Shown one piece after another: positions 12,701-27,700 of a stretch of DNA of 64,000 nt. The first letter of the stretch is position 1. Every line of letters starts with the position of its first letter. Origin of the DNA: Sinonovacula constricta. Taxonomy: Eukaryota; Mollusca; Bivalvia; Cardiida; Solecurtidae. The stretch spans positions 3,024,125 through 3,088,124 of the forward strand of contig CM017560.1 in the NCBI GenBank assembly GCA_007844125.1. The letters are read 5' to 3'. A program made the translations under genes and the position numbers. Under the pieces are notes generated by a model. That model was given only the letters and a program-made list of their open reading frames with translations. It ran no database searches and was not told where the DNA came from.

Positions 12701-15700
12701 ACAGTTGCCACAGGACAGCAAGCAGTCTGGGCCATACGTTCCAACGTCACATTCTGCAGAAGAAAAGGATATGCATTATCCTTTAAAGGTTTTAAATATT
12801 TTCAAAATGTTTTGGTGCATGCTTTTTTACATTAATATCAATAGGTAATTTTTATGTAAGTTATTACAATTTCAAGATTTACTTCTATTATGTTGTTAAA
12901 AGCATCATTTGGTTAAGATAGCATCATACTCACTGCTGCCTCACATGACATTTCAATTTTCCAAAATGTCATTTCTTATTATGTAATAATGAAAATGGTA
13001 ACAACAAATACATGACAGAAGATTGTAAATAAATTCCACTCATCCAGATCACATGTCAACGATGCCAAAAAATTAAATGTGGACAAAAATCAAATCAGTG
13101 TAAGTTCACCTATCTAAATCCCATGTCAAACATGTTTACATAGATTTTATTTGCCTACATCCCAAAACTTATTATTCCACTCACCTAAATCACATGTGAA
13201 GCTCTGCCAGCCGTCAGCACACCCGGACAGACAGGTTCCATTTACAATGTCACATGGCTCAGACAGCAGACAGTTACTGCACTCCAGAACACAAGCATCC
13301 CCATAGAAACCATCTGGACAAGCTGAAATTTTAAATAGAAACATTAACAGTAAGTTGGTCAATAATATCTAAAAATAGATTATATTTAAATAAATACATA
13401 ATAAAAATATAATAAATAGTACATAGACTACAGGAAGTATTTATAATAGGGGTATTCATGAATAAGACATTTTAAATGTTTGAAAGATGATATTTTATAT
13501 GAAACCCAATACATGCATTTAAAACTTTCATTGTAGCAGTCAATACTTTAATTAAAGAAAATGTGATATAAATAACATTGGTGTTTCAGCAGTTTTCTGA
13601 CTAATTTGGTCATTTTAATAATACCAACATTTATTATTAACTGGTTATACAAAATGCTTCAGTGTAGAAAAACAATGACCCTGATCTTACGTGTATCACA
13701 GTTGATGCCAATCCAGCCAGGATCACAGCCTGCCGGACACTGTCCATTGGCTACATCACATGGAGCCCCATCCTGACACACCCCACAGGGGTAGGAGCAT
13801 CCCAGGCCCCAGCTTCCTTCATCACAGGCTGCAATATGGGCAAGCCATTGATTTATGGGTTACTGTGATGATATACAGTCACAGTATGGTGAATAGCACG
13901 AACAAAAAAGAAACAGGTAGAAAAACATCATCTTTGTCTCCATAGGTCCCTAAATAAGGCTTCTTAATGTACAAAACTGTACTGCTGTAACCATCTGAAT
14001 ACTGGACTTGAAACAGATATCATTGAATGTACAACAGCCACAGCAAATTGCACAAAAGATATGACCAGAAAGGTCACAGATAAGTATTTAACCACAAATG
14101 GCACAAAAGATATGACCAGAAAGGTAACAGATAAGTATTAGACTACAAATGGGACAAAAGATATGACCAGAAAGGTAACAGATAAGTACTGGACCACAAA
14201 TGGCACAAAAGATATGACCAGAAAGGTATGGCACAAAAGATATGACCAGAAAGGTATGGCACATAAGATATGACCAGAAAGGTATGACACAAAAGATATG
14301 ACCAGAAAGGTAACAAATAAATACTGGACCACAAATGGCACAAAAGATATGACCAGAAAGGTAACAGAAAACAATAAGTAATGGACAAAAACAGTGTGTA
14401 CCAGTTGCTAAAACATTTATGTAATGGCACTAAGGCAGATATAATTAAGTCTGTATTCTCAGCATATTTTCATATATTTACAAACTATATAACATATAAA
14501 CAAGCAAAGGGTTATAAAAGACAGGGTGCACAAATAAAAGCAAGCGTTTGAAGGGCTCTCTACTTTTCTCAGTGCTGGATAGCTGAAAAAGTTACAAAAC
14601 TCTGCCAAAATTAAATTAAGGGTCACCTACCTTTTGAAATTTATTCCTATTTTGAAAGTTTGAAAGTGAACAAGTATTCAAAGTTTGAAGTTAACATCTT
14701 TTGGTGGTTCTTGAGAAATGGACCTTAACTAAAAGGTTAACCGACGCTGCCGACGCTGACTAGAGCAAACATGTGAACCTTTTCTGAGGCCAAAGTGGGA
14801 GATTTTCACTTGCAGAGTGGGAGATTTGTTATTTTATAATAAAAAATAAAAAAATTACCCCAAGATTTTCATAATGAAAGAAATAGAAGAAAAGTCATGC
14901 CAAAAAGCGTTGTACCCCAAAATGTGTATCTGCAATTTTATTTTTTAATTACTGTTGTTTGTATGTGACAATCATTTATTTTCTGATCAACATTGTCCAT
15001 TTCAAGCAAACATCAAATTGCACATTTGGTTGACAAGACAACAATTGAAGACTTCTGGACAAGTAAGGACATGAAAATACAGATTGCACAATTTTCGAAT
15101 GAAATGGATAGCCACAGGACTACTATTAGATAGCTAATCAATTTATCCATTCCAAGTTTTGTCCATGGTCAAAAACATTCTACCCATTTCAATATACTTT
15201 AAAAAGGTCTCTTTTTATATATAACAGTATGTTGATTCACCTTTTGGGCAACGAAGAACTAAATTGTAGTAAACTAAATTTTAGTTATTATTTTCTTAGA
15301 AATGAATGGTTTTCACTTATTTTACACTGTAAGCTGCCAGCATGCCTCAGTCAGCAGGACATGACCCTGGCATAAGATCTTGTAGCTCAAGTCATAACAT
15401 CCTTATAAATGTTGAAGGGATTAAATTTACATGTATGTAATAGCAATCCTACCTGTTTTACACTGTGTGTCCTTCCAGCCTGGCTCACATCCAGCAGGAC
15501 ACTCCCCCATAACAATGTCACAGTCAGCGCCCATCAGACAGTTGCCACACATCTCCATACAGTCTGCCCCATAACTTCCTGGACTGCAGGCTGATTTGTA
15601 AATTAAAAAGAATGTGAGAAACTAATGATCCATTCAAATATCTTAGTATTTACAAATTATAATATATAAAAATGGACTATAAAAATAAAATGAAAATTAA

Positions 15701-18700
15701 ATATTGACAATCCCGAAAGCTGAATTTACCTCCTTGTTTTTACACTCTCACATCAAGGTTAAACTTTGTTGAATTATTTATATATTTACATGTTGAATTT
15801 TGAATTATTATTTTTGTTTTTTCTTTAGAAGATCATTACAATGCACACCTATTTACCTGTAGTACAAGGAGGTCCCTGCCACCCTGCAGCACAGCCTGCA
15901 GGACAGTTACCAGATATGGTGTAACAGGAAGCACCATCCCGGCAGTTACCACAGATCTGATCACAGGATAAGCCATAGGAACCACTGAGGCATGCTGGAT
16001 AAAGCAAAATAGAGGAAATAAGTAAACATATATTCCTGCAAAATGCTTCAAAAGTTTCTAAAAAATACAAATTAAAGAATCCAGGTCAAAATTGGATTGA
16101 TTATTTTTGTTGAAACGTTTTAAAAAGCGCTCACATTTTAGAAACAAACTTCAGGCAAATCAGAGTGCTGTAAAGCAACATTATGCCATGATTTTGTACG
16201 ATTGCCCCTTGGGTCAGTACAACTACCTGTGAGACTTATAGATAGGCTGTCCCTTTATTTCCCGCAAGGCCAGTACCAGCACTTGCCATACTTAAAGATA
16301 GGCTGTCCCATTATTTCCCCCAGGGCCAGTACCAGTACTTGCGATACTTAAAGATAAGCTGTCCCATTATTTCTCCCAGGGCCAGGACCAGTACCTGCGC
16401 CACTTATAGACAAGCTGTCCCATTATTTCCTTCAGGGCCAGGGCCAGCACCAGTACCTGCGCGACTTACAGAAAGGCTGTCCCATTATATCCCCCAGGGC
16501 AAGGACCAGTACTTGTACCTGTGCGACTTACAGATAGGCTGTCCCATAATTTCCCCTAGGGTCAGGACAAGTACTTGAGAGTCTTATAGATAGGCTGTCC
16601 CATTATTTCTCCCAGGGCAAGGACCAGTACTTGTGAGACTTATAGATGGGCTCTCCCATTATTTTCCCTAGGGTCAGGACTGGTACCTGCACCACTTATA
16701 GATAGGCTGTCCCATTATTTTCCCTAGGGCCAGGGCCAGTACCTGTGAGATTTATAGATAGGCTGTCCCATTATTTCCCCTAGGGCCAGGGCAAGTACCT
16801 GTGAGATTTATAGATAGGCTGTCCCATTATTTCCCCTAGGGCCAGGGCCAGTACCTATGAGATTTATAGATAGGCTGTCCCATTATTTCCCCTAGGGCCA
16901 GGGCCAGTACCTATGAGATTTATAGATAGGCTGTCCCATTATTTTCCCTTGGGTCAGGACCAGTACTTGCAAAACATATAGATAGGCTGTCCCATTATTT
17001 TCCCTAGGGCCAGGACCAGTACTTGTGAGACTTATAGATAGGCTGTCCCATTATTTCCCCCAGAGCTAGGACCAGTACTTGCAAAACATATAGATAGGCT
17101 GTCCCATTATTTCCCCTTAAGGGCCAGGACCAGTATCTGTAAGACTTATAGATAGGCTGTCCCATTATTTCCTTTAGGGCCAGGACCAGTACCTGTGAGA
17201 CTTGATATGCTGTCCCATTATTTACCCTAGGGCCAGGACCAGTACTTGTGAGACTTATAGATAGGCTGTCCCATTATTTCCCCCAGAGCTAGGACCAGTA
17301 TCTGTGAGACTTATAGATAGGCCGTCCCATTATTTTTCCCCATTAACAGGACCAGTACTTGCATGACTTATAGTTAGGCTGACCCATTATTTCCCCCAGG
17401 GCAAGGACCAGTACCTGTGAGACTTATAGATAGGCTGTCCCATTATTTCACCCAGGGCCAGGACCAGTACCTGCACCACTTATAGATAGGCTGTCCCATT
17501 ATTTCCCCCAGAACCAGTACCTGTGAGACTTATAGATAGGCTGTCCCATTATTTCCCCTAGGGTCAGGACTGGTACCTGCACCACTTATAGATAGGTTGT
17601 CCCATTATTTCCCCCAGGGCCAGGACCAGTACCTGTGAGACTTATAGTTAGACTGTCCCATTATTTTCCCCCATGAACAGGACCAGTACTTGCATGACTT
17701 ATAGTTAGTCTATCCCATTATTTCCCCCAGGACCAGGACCAGTACCTGAGACTTATAGATAGGCTGTCCCATTATTTCCCCCAGGGCCAGGACCAGTACC
17801 TGTGAGACTTATAGATAGGCTGTCCCATTATTTCCCCCAGGGCCAGGACCAGTACTTGCCCAACTTATTGATAGGCTGTCCCATTATTTTCCCTAGGGCC
17901 AGGACCAGTACCTGTGAGACTTATAGCTAGTCTATCCCATTATTTCCCCTGGGCCAGGACTAGTACCTCTGTATGCCTCCACCTCACATAAAGCAATGTT
18001 GAAGCCTGTTGGACGCCTGATGATGATTGAGGATACATCTTGTTCCGGTTCCACTATCAGCTCAAACCGACCATCTCCATATGGGATACCAGTATTGTTA
18101 TAGAATAGGGGAGACATAATGTCGTTGAAATACAGCAGGAAATTCTGGAGCTGAGTGCCATAGTCTGTAAAAGAATTTGTGTAATATATTCTTTCCTTGA
18201 ACAGTTACTCATTTAAGTAATATCAAACTGTTATTGGTGAAGGAAAATCCTAAGCAAGTATCTAGGAAAACCCATCTACACAATGCAGGTCAGATGAAAA
18301 ACCTAATTTGAGTGTTTCACCCTGAGACTCAAACCTAACTGGTAGGTGGTAGAAGGTTAAAATCCTTGACAGTGTGACTCCTTTGCAATATTTTTATTGC
18401 TTTTATATTAAATTGAAGCAATATTATTAAAAAAGGACTGAGTGAGTTTTGTTGAAAAAGGTTTTTCGATTTTCTATGACTTTTCTAGACTTCTCAGATC
18501 CTTGCCAGTCAATTATATGACTATAGGCTGTTACCTTTACCAAAGTAAGTGTGTAAAATAAGAAAATACATGAATCACTAGCTACTTTTAAAATGTAAAA
18601 ATGTCATATTATTTAACAAGAGTATGCGTCCATGTTTATTACATGAAAAGATAAAAAATATTTGCAAAGAATCCTACCAGATCTGCCGAAGATAATCACA

Positions 18701-21700
18701 CGGTTAATGCTATAGGTTCTGTCTAAGTCCACCCGCCAGAAGTTGTCAGCCATGCCATTGGAGTTACTGCAACACTGAGAGATGTCAGGGTTACTTCTGT
18801 CCAGGCATCCATCTACTGCCTTATCGGCACTCCAGACAAACCCGTTGTATATAAGGTCTGCCAACTGGCTAGCTGACTGGCCTAGGGCAACATTCATACC
18901 TAGATATATGAAGGAGTGTAGATTTAGGTATAGCGTTTATGAAGCGGCAGTAAAATCAATATTGACAAAATAGAAACTTGCTCAATTGGATAATATATAT
19001 ATGACTAAATGTATACAGTTCAACGTTCATACCAACAAATGACATTATAGTTCTGCGAGAGGTATTATATTTACATGGCAAGCATGAACTTAGTATTCAT
19101 TACAAAACAAGAAATGTGGATTTACATATGCCCCAAAAGATGCATGGACTTTAAATATGACTTAAACTCAATGGTTACGCCTATAATTGTGTGGCATTCC
19201 TTTGTTTGTTTGTAAGATAGGGAAGTGTGAGTGAAGTAGTATAAAAGTAGTGGCAGCAGAAAAAAAATAGGATGGAGAGACAATCAGACAGACAGTGTAA
19301 CTGCTATTTGCTGCCCGTAACAAAACACATTCACACATAAAAAGGAAGACCCAGTTTAAGGTGCATAGTTATTTATTTAAGAAGAAGACTTTATAGATAT
19401 AGCATAAGCAAAATTACTGTGGAAATGTCTCAACATGAAATTTTATTCTTACAATGCAAGTACTGAATACAGTATACACTAGAAATAGTTGTACATTGAA
19501 CTGTATTTGCAGGGGCATGCCTAGGCGACCTTTGAGTATACGCACTATTCCGAGGGGATGGGGGTGAGAGGCATTCCCCGCCCCTGGATTTTTTTCCTTA
19601 GAACGCCGTAGATGCATTCTGGAGAGAAACTCTGTCACAGTACAACAGAAATACATCAGTTAGGATTGCAGAAGTATTTGTAGAATTTATAAAAGGGTTA
19701 AAGAACTCTAATTTAAAAAATGAAACAGCTAACCACAATTGCCAAACACAGGTTATGTACGATTTTTATTTGCTTTTTGACGTTTTTATTTTTTCAATTT
19801 TTGGAAGCAACTGTACGCACATGCCTAAGTGCGTAAGCCCAGGCATGCCCCTGATTTGATATTTCATTTAAAACCATTCATTCATTCATATTAAAAATAC
19901 AAAGAAGTTTATTTATTTATAACAGGACAAAAAAAGAAGTTTAGAGTACAGAGTAAATAAACAGGAAACAACATACTGACCAAAGCTTATTAATGATTCA
20001 TTTCAAGTCAATGGCTTACTTTAAAATCAGTTCATAAAAGCTGTATATCTATTTTTGCAAATTTATAAAATGATGTTGACTAATTTTTCTTACCAATCTG
20101 TTTGTCCTGTCCACTTCGTTAAAAAAATAGCCGGCCACATTTCATATCTTCATAGGTTAAAATGTGTTCATTGTTGCTGTTTCTCTTGTTTTTAGATCAT
20201 CTATTTTGATTAAACTTTCCCGTAGTTGCCAGCATTGAAGATTGTTCTATATTGCCAGCATTGAAGATTACTATGTTGCCAGCATCGAAGATTGTCCTGT
20301 GTTGCCAGGATTGAAGACTGTACTGTTGCCAGCATTGAAGATTGTTCTGTGTTGCAAGGGAGTGAATATTGTCCTATGTTTAAAGCATTTGAATATTGTC
20401 CTATGTTTCAAACAATTAAATATTGTCCTATGGTGCAAGCAATTAAATATTGTCCTATGTTGCAAGTAACTGAAGATTGTCCTATGTTGTAAGTAAATGA
20501 AAATTGTTCTATGTTGCAAATAAATGAAGACAGTTCTATGTAGTAAACAATTGAATATTGTCCTATGTTGCAAGCAACTAAATATTGTTCTATGTTGCAA
20601 GCAATTGAATATTGTCCTATGGTGCAAGTAATTGAATATTGTCCTATGTTGTAAGTAATTGAAGATTTCCTATGTAGCAAGTAATTGTAGATTGCCCTAT
20701 CTGTAAGTAATTGAAGATTGTCCTATGTTTCAAGGATTTGAAATTGTCATATGTAGCAAGCAATTGAAGACTGCCCTGTGTAGCAAGCAATGGAAGATTG
20801 TCATATATAGCAAGCAATTGAAGACTGCCCTGTGTAGCAAGCAATGGAAGATTGTCATATGTAGCAAGCAATTGAAGACTGTCATATGTAGCAAGCAATT
20901 GAAGACTGTCATATGTAGCAAGCAATTGAAGACTGTCATATGTAGCAAGCAATTGAAGACTGTCATATGTAGCAAGCAATTGAAGACTGTCATATGTAGC
21001 AAGCAATTGAAGACTGTCATATGTAGCAAGCAATTTAAGACTGCCCTGTGTAGCAAGCAATTGAAGACTGTCATATGTAGCAAGCAATTGAAGACTGTCA
21101 TATGTAGCAAGTAATTGAAGACTGTCATATGTAGCAAGCAATTGAAGACTGTCATATGTAGCAAGCAATTGAAGACTGTCATATGTAGCAAGCAATTGAA
21201 GACTGCCCTGTGTAGCAAGCAATTGAAGACTGCCCTGTGTAGCAAGCAATTGAAGACTGCCCTGTGTAGCAAGCAAATGAAGACTGTCATATGTAGCAAG
21301 CAATTGAAGACTGCCCTATGTAGCAAGCAATTGAAGACTGTCATATGTAGCAAGCAATTGAAGACTGTCATATGTAGCAAGCAATTGAAGACTGCCCTGT
21401 GTAGCAAGCAATTGAAGACTGTCATATGTAGCAAGCAATTGAAGACTGTCATATGTAGCAAGCAATTGAAGACTGTCATATGTAGCAAGCAATTGAAGAC
21501 TGTCATATGTAGCAAGCAATTGAAGACTGTCATATGTAGCAAGCAATTGAAGACTGCCCTATGTTGCCAGCAATTGCAGATTGTCCTATGTAGCAAGCAT
21601 TGTAGATTGTCCTATGTAGCAAGCATTGTAGATTATTTCATAACAAGCATTTTCAACAATTCTACAAACAAGGGTGATTTTATAAAGAGATATACTCTTT

Positions 21701-24700
21701 ATGAGAAGACTTAATGACCAGCAATATCGATCTCATCCTGGCTAAATATAATGTCACAATAGTATTTACTGAAGCCTAAACAAAAAGATTTACAAAACTA
21801 TATGAAGCATGTGTGCATGCATTATTGTGAGTTGATTAAAAAAAAGGAAGTTTATTTTTTGATATGTCTAATGTTCAAGATATTCAATTCACATTACATC
21901 TATTGAAATTTCCATTTAGTTAAAAGAACAAAGGTTTCAGATTCCCCAAACAACTTTTTAGTTTATACAATGTTTACAGAAACTGAAAATGTCAGAAATC
22001 AGCATCATGAGTCAGAATCACTTACGGAAGAAAAAATAATGAACTCATCCCAAACATACAGGGCATTCTTTTTCTATCTGTATGTAGTTCACATTCAGGG
22101 TCATTAAGGTCATGTATATGATCAAGTTCACTTTTCTGAAATAATGCTGTGAATAGTCAAATATGTACTCAAGTTTAAATTCTTATCAGTTGATGCCAGA
22201 AAAAAATATATCTTTGGTCAGCAGTTGATGGTATAAAAATTACATTGTATGATTTAAACTGTTAAATGCTTACAAAATATGGCATGCAGTACTAAAATGG
22301 ATGTTTTATAACTTTGGTAACTTAGTAGCAACTACAGTTTATATATACAAGAACCATGAAGACACTAGCAAAATGCAGCATACTAGAACTACTTAAACAG
22401 TTGCTAAACTATAGTGTTGTTTATAATGAACATGATAACAAGTTATTAAAACCATAGTTATAAAAGCCTTGTTATTCCTCAGGAAGTGCAATGTAAGAGA
22501 TCTGTAAAACCGGTTTAATCACCCCAGTCGGTCACTTTTGCCGACTGACCGTTCCAAGGTGGTAACTGTCGGGTTTGCTCTATTTGTTTAAAGACTCATC
22601 ACAGATTTGTTCTTACTTTTACATTTAGGTTGAATGTGAATACCTTTGTCATTTGCCTTACCAAATTTTGGTATATGATGCAATACTTTTATCAAAATTT
22701 CCTTATAAAATTGTTCAAGTTATAACTGTGTATTGTATGTGTTGTCATGTCATAGAGGTCACTGATGCAATGACAGATAATTAGTTCATTTTGTGTTAAT
22801 TTGTCATGCACTGTTTTCCACCTCAAACTTACCTGGTCCATACATGGGTGAACTTGTGGTCCCGGCTACAGTGGTAGTTGTCTCTGTTAAAGATATGTCT
22901 AAAGTAAATTACGGTCTGCAGGTGTTTTTTTTGGCTGCATTTTGATTTTTTGTACTTCTGTCAATTGTTCATAGCTAAGTAAAAAAATTTCAAAAAGTAC
23001 ATCACTTTAAAAGATGTACAACTTTTATGACTGAGGGCTATGAACATGTGCTATTATTATTTTTATTTTATTATATCAAATTTGTAATTCTATAAAAAAT
23101 GTGTTACAAAAATGAAATCTGTTTTAACTTCTAACAACAATTCTTTTTAATTTTTCTGCTTAATTTGGCTTTGCAGCAAATGGTTAAAATTGCTTGTTGT
23201 ATGTAATAGAGCTACCACAAGATAAACAGCATTTAACTACCCTGCTTTTTCCCTGTGAATTACCATATTTTCAACAGATATTTATGTACAAATTGATTCC
23301 TAGTAGTGTTATAATGATAGATAGTGTAAAAATAAAACTCTTCTGAAGATTTATTTAATAAAGAAGTAACCCTACCTGGATTACTGGGTGTTGTTGTTGG
23401 TGGTGTAGTTGGTGTTGTTGTTGGTGGTGTAGTTGGTGTTGTTGTTGGTGGTGTAGTTGGTGTTGTTGTTGGTGGTGTAGTTGGTGTTGTTGTTGCTGGT
23501 GTAGTTGGTGTTGTTGTTGCTGGTGTAGTTGGTGTTGGTGTTGTTGTTGCTGGTGTAGTTGGTGTTGTTGTTGCTGGTGTAGTTGGTGTTGTTGTTGCTG
23601 GTGTAGTTGGTGTTGTTGCTGGTGTAGTTGGTGTTGTTGTTGCTGGTGTAGTTGGTGTTGTTGTTGCTGGTGTAGTTGGTGTTGTTGTTGGGATTGGTGT
23701 GGAGGTAATGACATCTGTAGAGACAACTGGCGCTGTAATTATTCACAGACATCTGTTACACAGGGATCAGCTAAATTTTCAACTTGTGATAACTTAAGCA
23801 AAAGTTGCACAAAATTTTAGAAATTAACCTTTTCATATGAATAAATGTTATGAATAAAACTTGTTCTTTATGATGTTCTACATTTTACATAATTCAAATA
23901 TTATAATCAACTGAACATACATGTATGTTTATTTTTGACCAATCGTAGAATGGCTTTATGTTTTATCAATTGTGAATGGATTTTTAATATCTTAGACCTA
24001 CTGGTTATTTATCTTTACAATGATGACAATGACAAATGTCTTTTAAAGTCTGCAATGAAAGAAACTCAGATTGGAATGTATGTACTGATAGGTACTCATG
24101 ATGGTGAGACCTAATTCTATATTAAAACTGAAGAAAGCAAATCACATTTACTTAATATTTTTTGTATAAAAATAGAATTAGGTACCTTCTGTTGTAGTAC
24201 TTGCAGTATCTACACCTAAAAGTAAAAATGTCTGACAAGGTTTATTACATATAAAGCATTAAAGGGTGAGAATGCCTACCAGTGTAACTTTCAGTTGAAC
24301 CTAATTTTTTTTTCATTTATATTTTTAATCAATTGTATGGAAAATATCTAAGTGACATGATTTTTTACCTATTAAAACCCAATGAATAAAATATTATCTC
24401 TGATTACTATATCATATAAGAACATGGTGTCCTTTAAAAGATTGAGTTGCTTAAGGTTGGGAAAGTCAAAACAATCAAAAATAGTCACAATGCCTTTCAA
24501 CACTTCATAGCCATTTGAAGACCAACAACCTTGTATATCTCCAACCTGTGCATATATATACAGTCTTCCTGAAAGAAATTTTCAAAACACTGGACCTTTG
24601 GTCCACCAAGCTGGCAATATATTTGGGACTGGACCAAATTTTACTGGACCAGTATGATTTTGGCATTTTGACACAAAAGGTTGGTTATCTAACCGAGGTG

Positions 24701-27700
24701 TTATGAGTGGTTTGGTTCAGTAAGGCTCTAAAGCGTTGTTTAGTTTAGTAAATTATATATGTTTTCACAATAATTCATATTTTTGAAAATGAATTTACAG
24801 GCAATTTTAAATTAATTTTTAAATTTAAATATCTGATTTACCAAAACTTGATTATTACTTGAGCATTATTTTACTTTAAACATAAACTCATAAAGACTTT
24901 GTTTTCTTCAATCAAGAACACATTCCCATTAGTTACATTGAAAAAAAGGGTCTTACGAATATGCCAACAATTGTAACAGAAGGGCCAACTGGCCCTATAT
25001 TGCTCACCTGAGAGCTGTAGACATTTAGGAAAATAAGCAAGAAATATCAGCAATGTTAAAACAGACTAGAATAATTGTAATACATGTACACAAGCACCAT
25101 TTAACATAGTTTTAATAGTATAATCAGTTTCAATTTCTTTATGACATGGCAATACATGTACATGGAAAATGGCAACTTCCCTGGTGGCCATGTTTTTGGC
25201 AGATTAAAATTCTTTGACCACACTTGACAGAGGGCCACTAAAGAAATTTGCTTACCAAATAATAAAGCTCAAACTCATGTAGTTTAGGGTGAATAACTTG
25301 CAAAATGTTTATCAAAATAAGAAAAATGCCCAGTCAAAACTATTCTCATTCTACTTGAAAAAGAATTTTCTTGTGCAAAACATTTATGACATTTTGACTG
25401 TAATTACTATTTTGTGTCCAGTTTGTGAAAACTTTGATTGAGAAATACAATTTAAGATTCGAATGACTTAGGACACAAGTTTTAAACCATGTACATGTCT
25501 GGATCAACCACAGTTGGTGCTGTTGTTGAAGCAGTAGTTGCTTTAAGTTTACCTGCAACAGTTGTTGCTGCTGAAATTGTTGTTGTGTCTGCGGTTGTTG
25601 ATGTAACAGGTGCATTTGTTGTAGTTTCAATCAATGTTGTTGTTTCATATACTGTTGTTGTATCAGCCACTGTTGTTGTTGCCACTGATGTTGTTGTGTC
25701 TGCTGTTGTTGTTGCTTCTACAGTTGTTGTTTGTTCTATTGTTGTTGTATCAGCAACTGTTGTTGTTATTTCTGGAGCAGCTACATAATAAAGGAATTAA
25801 TGTACAGCCCCTTTTTTCCTTAACTAAACAAATTTGCAAATAAATGAAAAAAGCAGCACCTCTTCCACCTTAAAAAGACTCAATATTTTCAACTTAAGAA
25901 CCTATCATTCATTCATTCTCCTCTTAACCATTCACCCAACCATTAATTCATCCATTAAATTTACCTATCCATATAAAAACATCCCTTTAATAAATCCTAA
26001 ATATGAATAAATATGAATAAATATACAAGAAACCAGGTTTTTTATGCTAAGATTAACAGTTGTGTGTAACATGGATGAAATCCCTTTATTAGTTGCAAAG
26101 TTATCCTCTAGAAACTATAAATTCGCACAATTCTGACCTTTGAACTCTTAAGTGTGACTTTCCCAGTTGAGGTAGGGCCATGGTTCTTGGATACAAAAGT
26201 CTTGTTTCATTGAGGGGAACATTCGTTTATGCATCTAAGCTGAAGTCGATTTCTTAAGTATTGAACTAAACTACGGAAACTATATTTTGACACTTTATAC
26301 CGTAAGTGTGACCTTGACCTTTGATGTAGGGCCATGGTTATTAGACAAGACACTCAGTCATATTATATGAACACTTGTTTCGAAGCTCCTTAATGAGTAA
26401 ATGACAACTGAAACAAAAAACTTAGTGAAAATGCTAAGTGAAAAAGGGGCAGAACTATAACAAAATACAATCAAGAGTGGTGAAACTTGCCCTGATAATT
26501 GCTACTGTAATGTCAGAGAAGTGTGTTAAGTAACAAAGCTCTATCTTGAACAGTTACTGAGAAAAATACAACTTTGACAAAAAAATAATGAAAATTGTAA
26601 GTGAAAAGGGGGCATAATTTTGGCAAAAAGACGCAGGGGTTATGAAACTTGTCCTGATAATTGCTACTGTGATGTCAGATAACTACGTTAAGTTTCAACG
26701 CTCTACCTTGATAATTTACTGAGAAATATACAACTTTGACAAAAACATAAAAATTCTAAGTGAATAGGGAAAATAATTTTGGTAAAATATAGTCAGGGGT
26801 TATGGAACTTGTTCTGATAATTACTGACTACTGTGATGTCAGACAACTATGCTGAGTTTCAAAACTCTATCTTAAATGGTTACTGAGAAAAATACAACTT
26901 TGACAAAAAAAATAATGAAAATTCTAAGTGAAAAAGGAGAATAATTTTGACAAAATAGAGTCAGGGGTTACAAAACTTGTAATGATAATTGCTGCTGTAA
27001 TGTCAGACAACTATATTAAGTTTCAAAGCTCTACCTTGAACATTTACTGAGAAAAATACAACAAAACATGAACATTCAAAGTGAAAAAGGAGAATAATTT
27101 TGGAAAAATAGAGTCAGGGGTTACAAAACTTGTCCTGTTAATTGCTACTGTAATGTCAGGCAACTGTGTTAAAAGTTTCAAAGCTCTACCTTGAACGGTT
27201 ACTGAGAAAAAGACAACTTTGACAAAAGACTTAATGAAATGTTGCCGCCAGCCTGCCTGCCCAATGACATACCCCAATCTAATAACAAGGATTTTCCTAA
27301 AGAAAGTAAGTATCAATCCTCTCATTAATTAATTAATTCATTCATTCTTTTATCAAGGAAAATCATCCATTCATTTATCTATAAATATCTACCTATAAAT
27401 AATATTCTATCAATTCTTATACTCAATCCATCTATTCAGACATCCAAACACCAATTCACCCATCTATTCTCCCATCCTTAAATAAACTCATCTATTCATT
27501 AACTATCTATTGATTCATTCATCTACATGTATATATAGGTAATACCAAGTCATAGCATACTTTTAAGCTACTGCTCATTCATCCGACTTTACAGTTTACC
27601 CCCTGGTCAATGGGCTTATCAGTCAATCCAATACTGTGGCAGCTGACACATGGTGCTGGGAAGGCATGCTTCTGACATAAATAACCCTTGCAGGCACCTA

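Noticed and set aside
20730..21714. Very long open frames on both strands (up to 288 codons)
   Set aside because: They arise from a stop-free 27-bp tandem repeat; no splice sites, start context or family similarity.
23355..23752. Gln/His-rich and Asn/Tyr-rich proteins
   Set aside because: They are the two wrong frames of the Thr/Pro linker exon; splice phase selects the third frame.
25489..25552. Extension of linker exon 12 toward 25489
   Set aside because: Frame stays open and Thr-rich, but there is no phase-1 donor there, while GTAAAC at 25552 fits.
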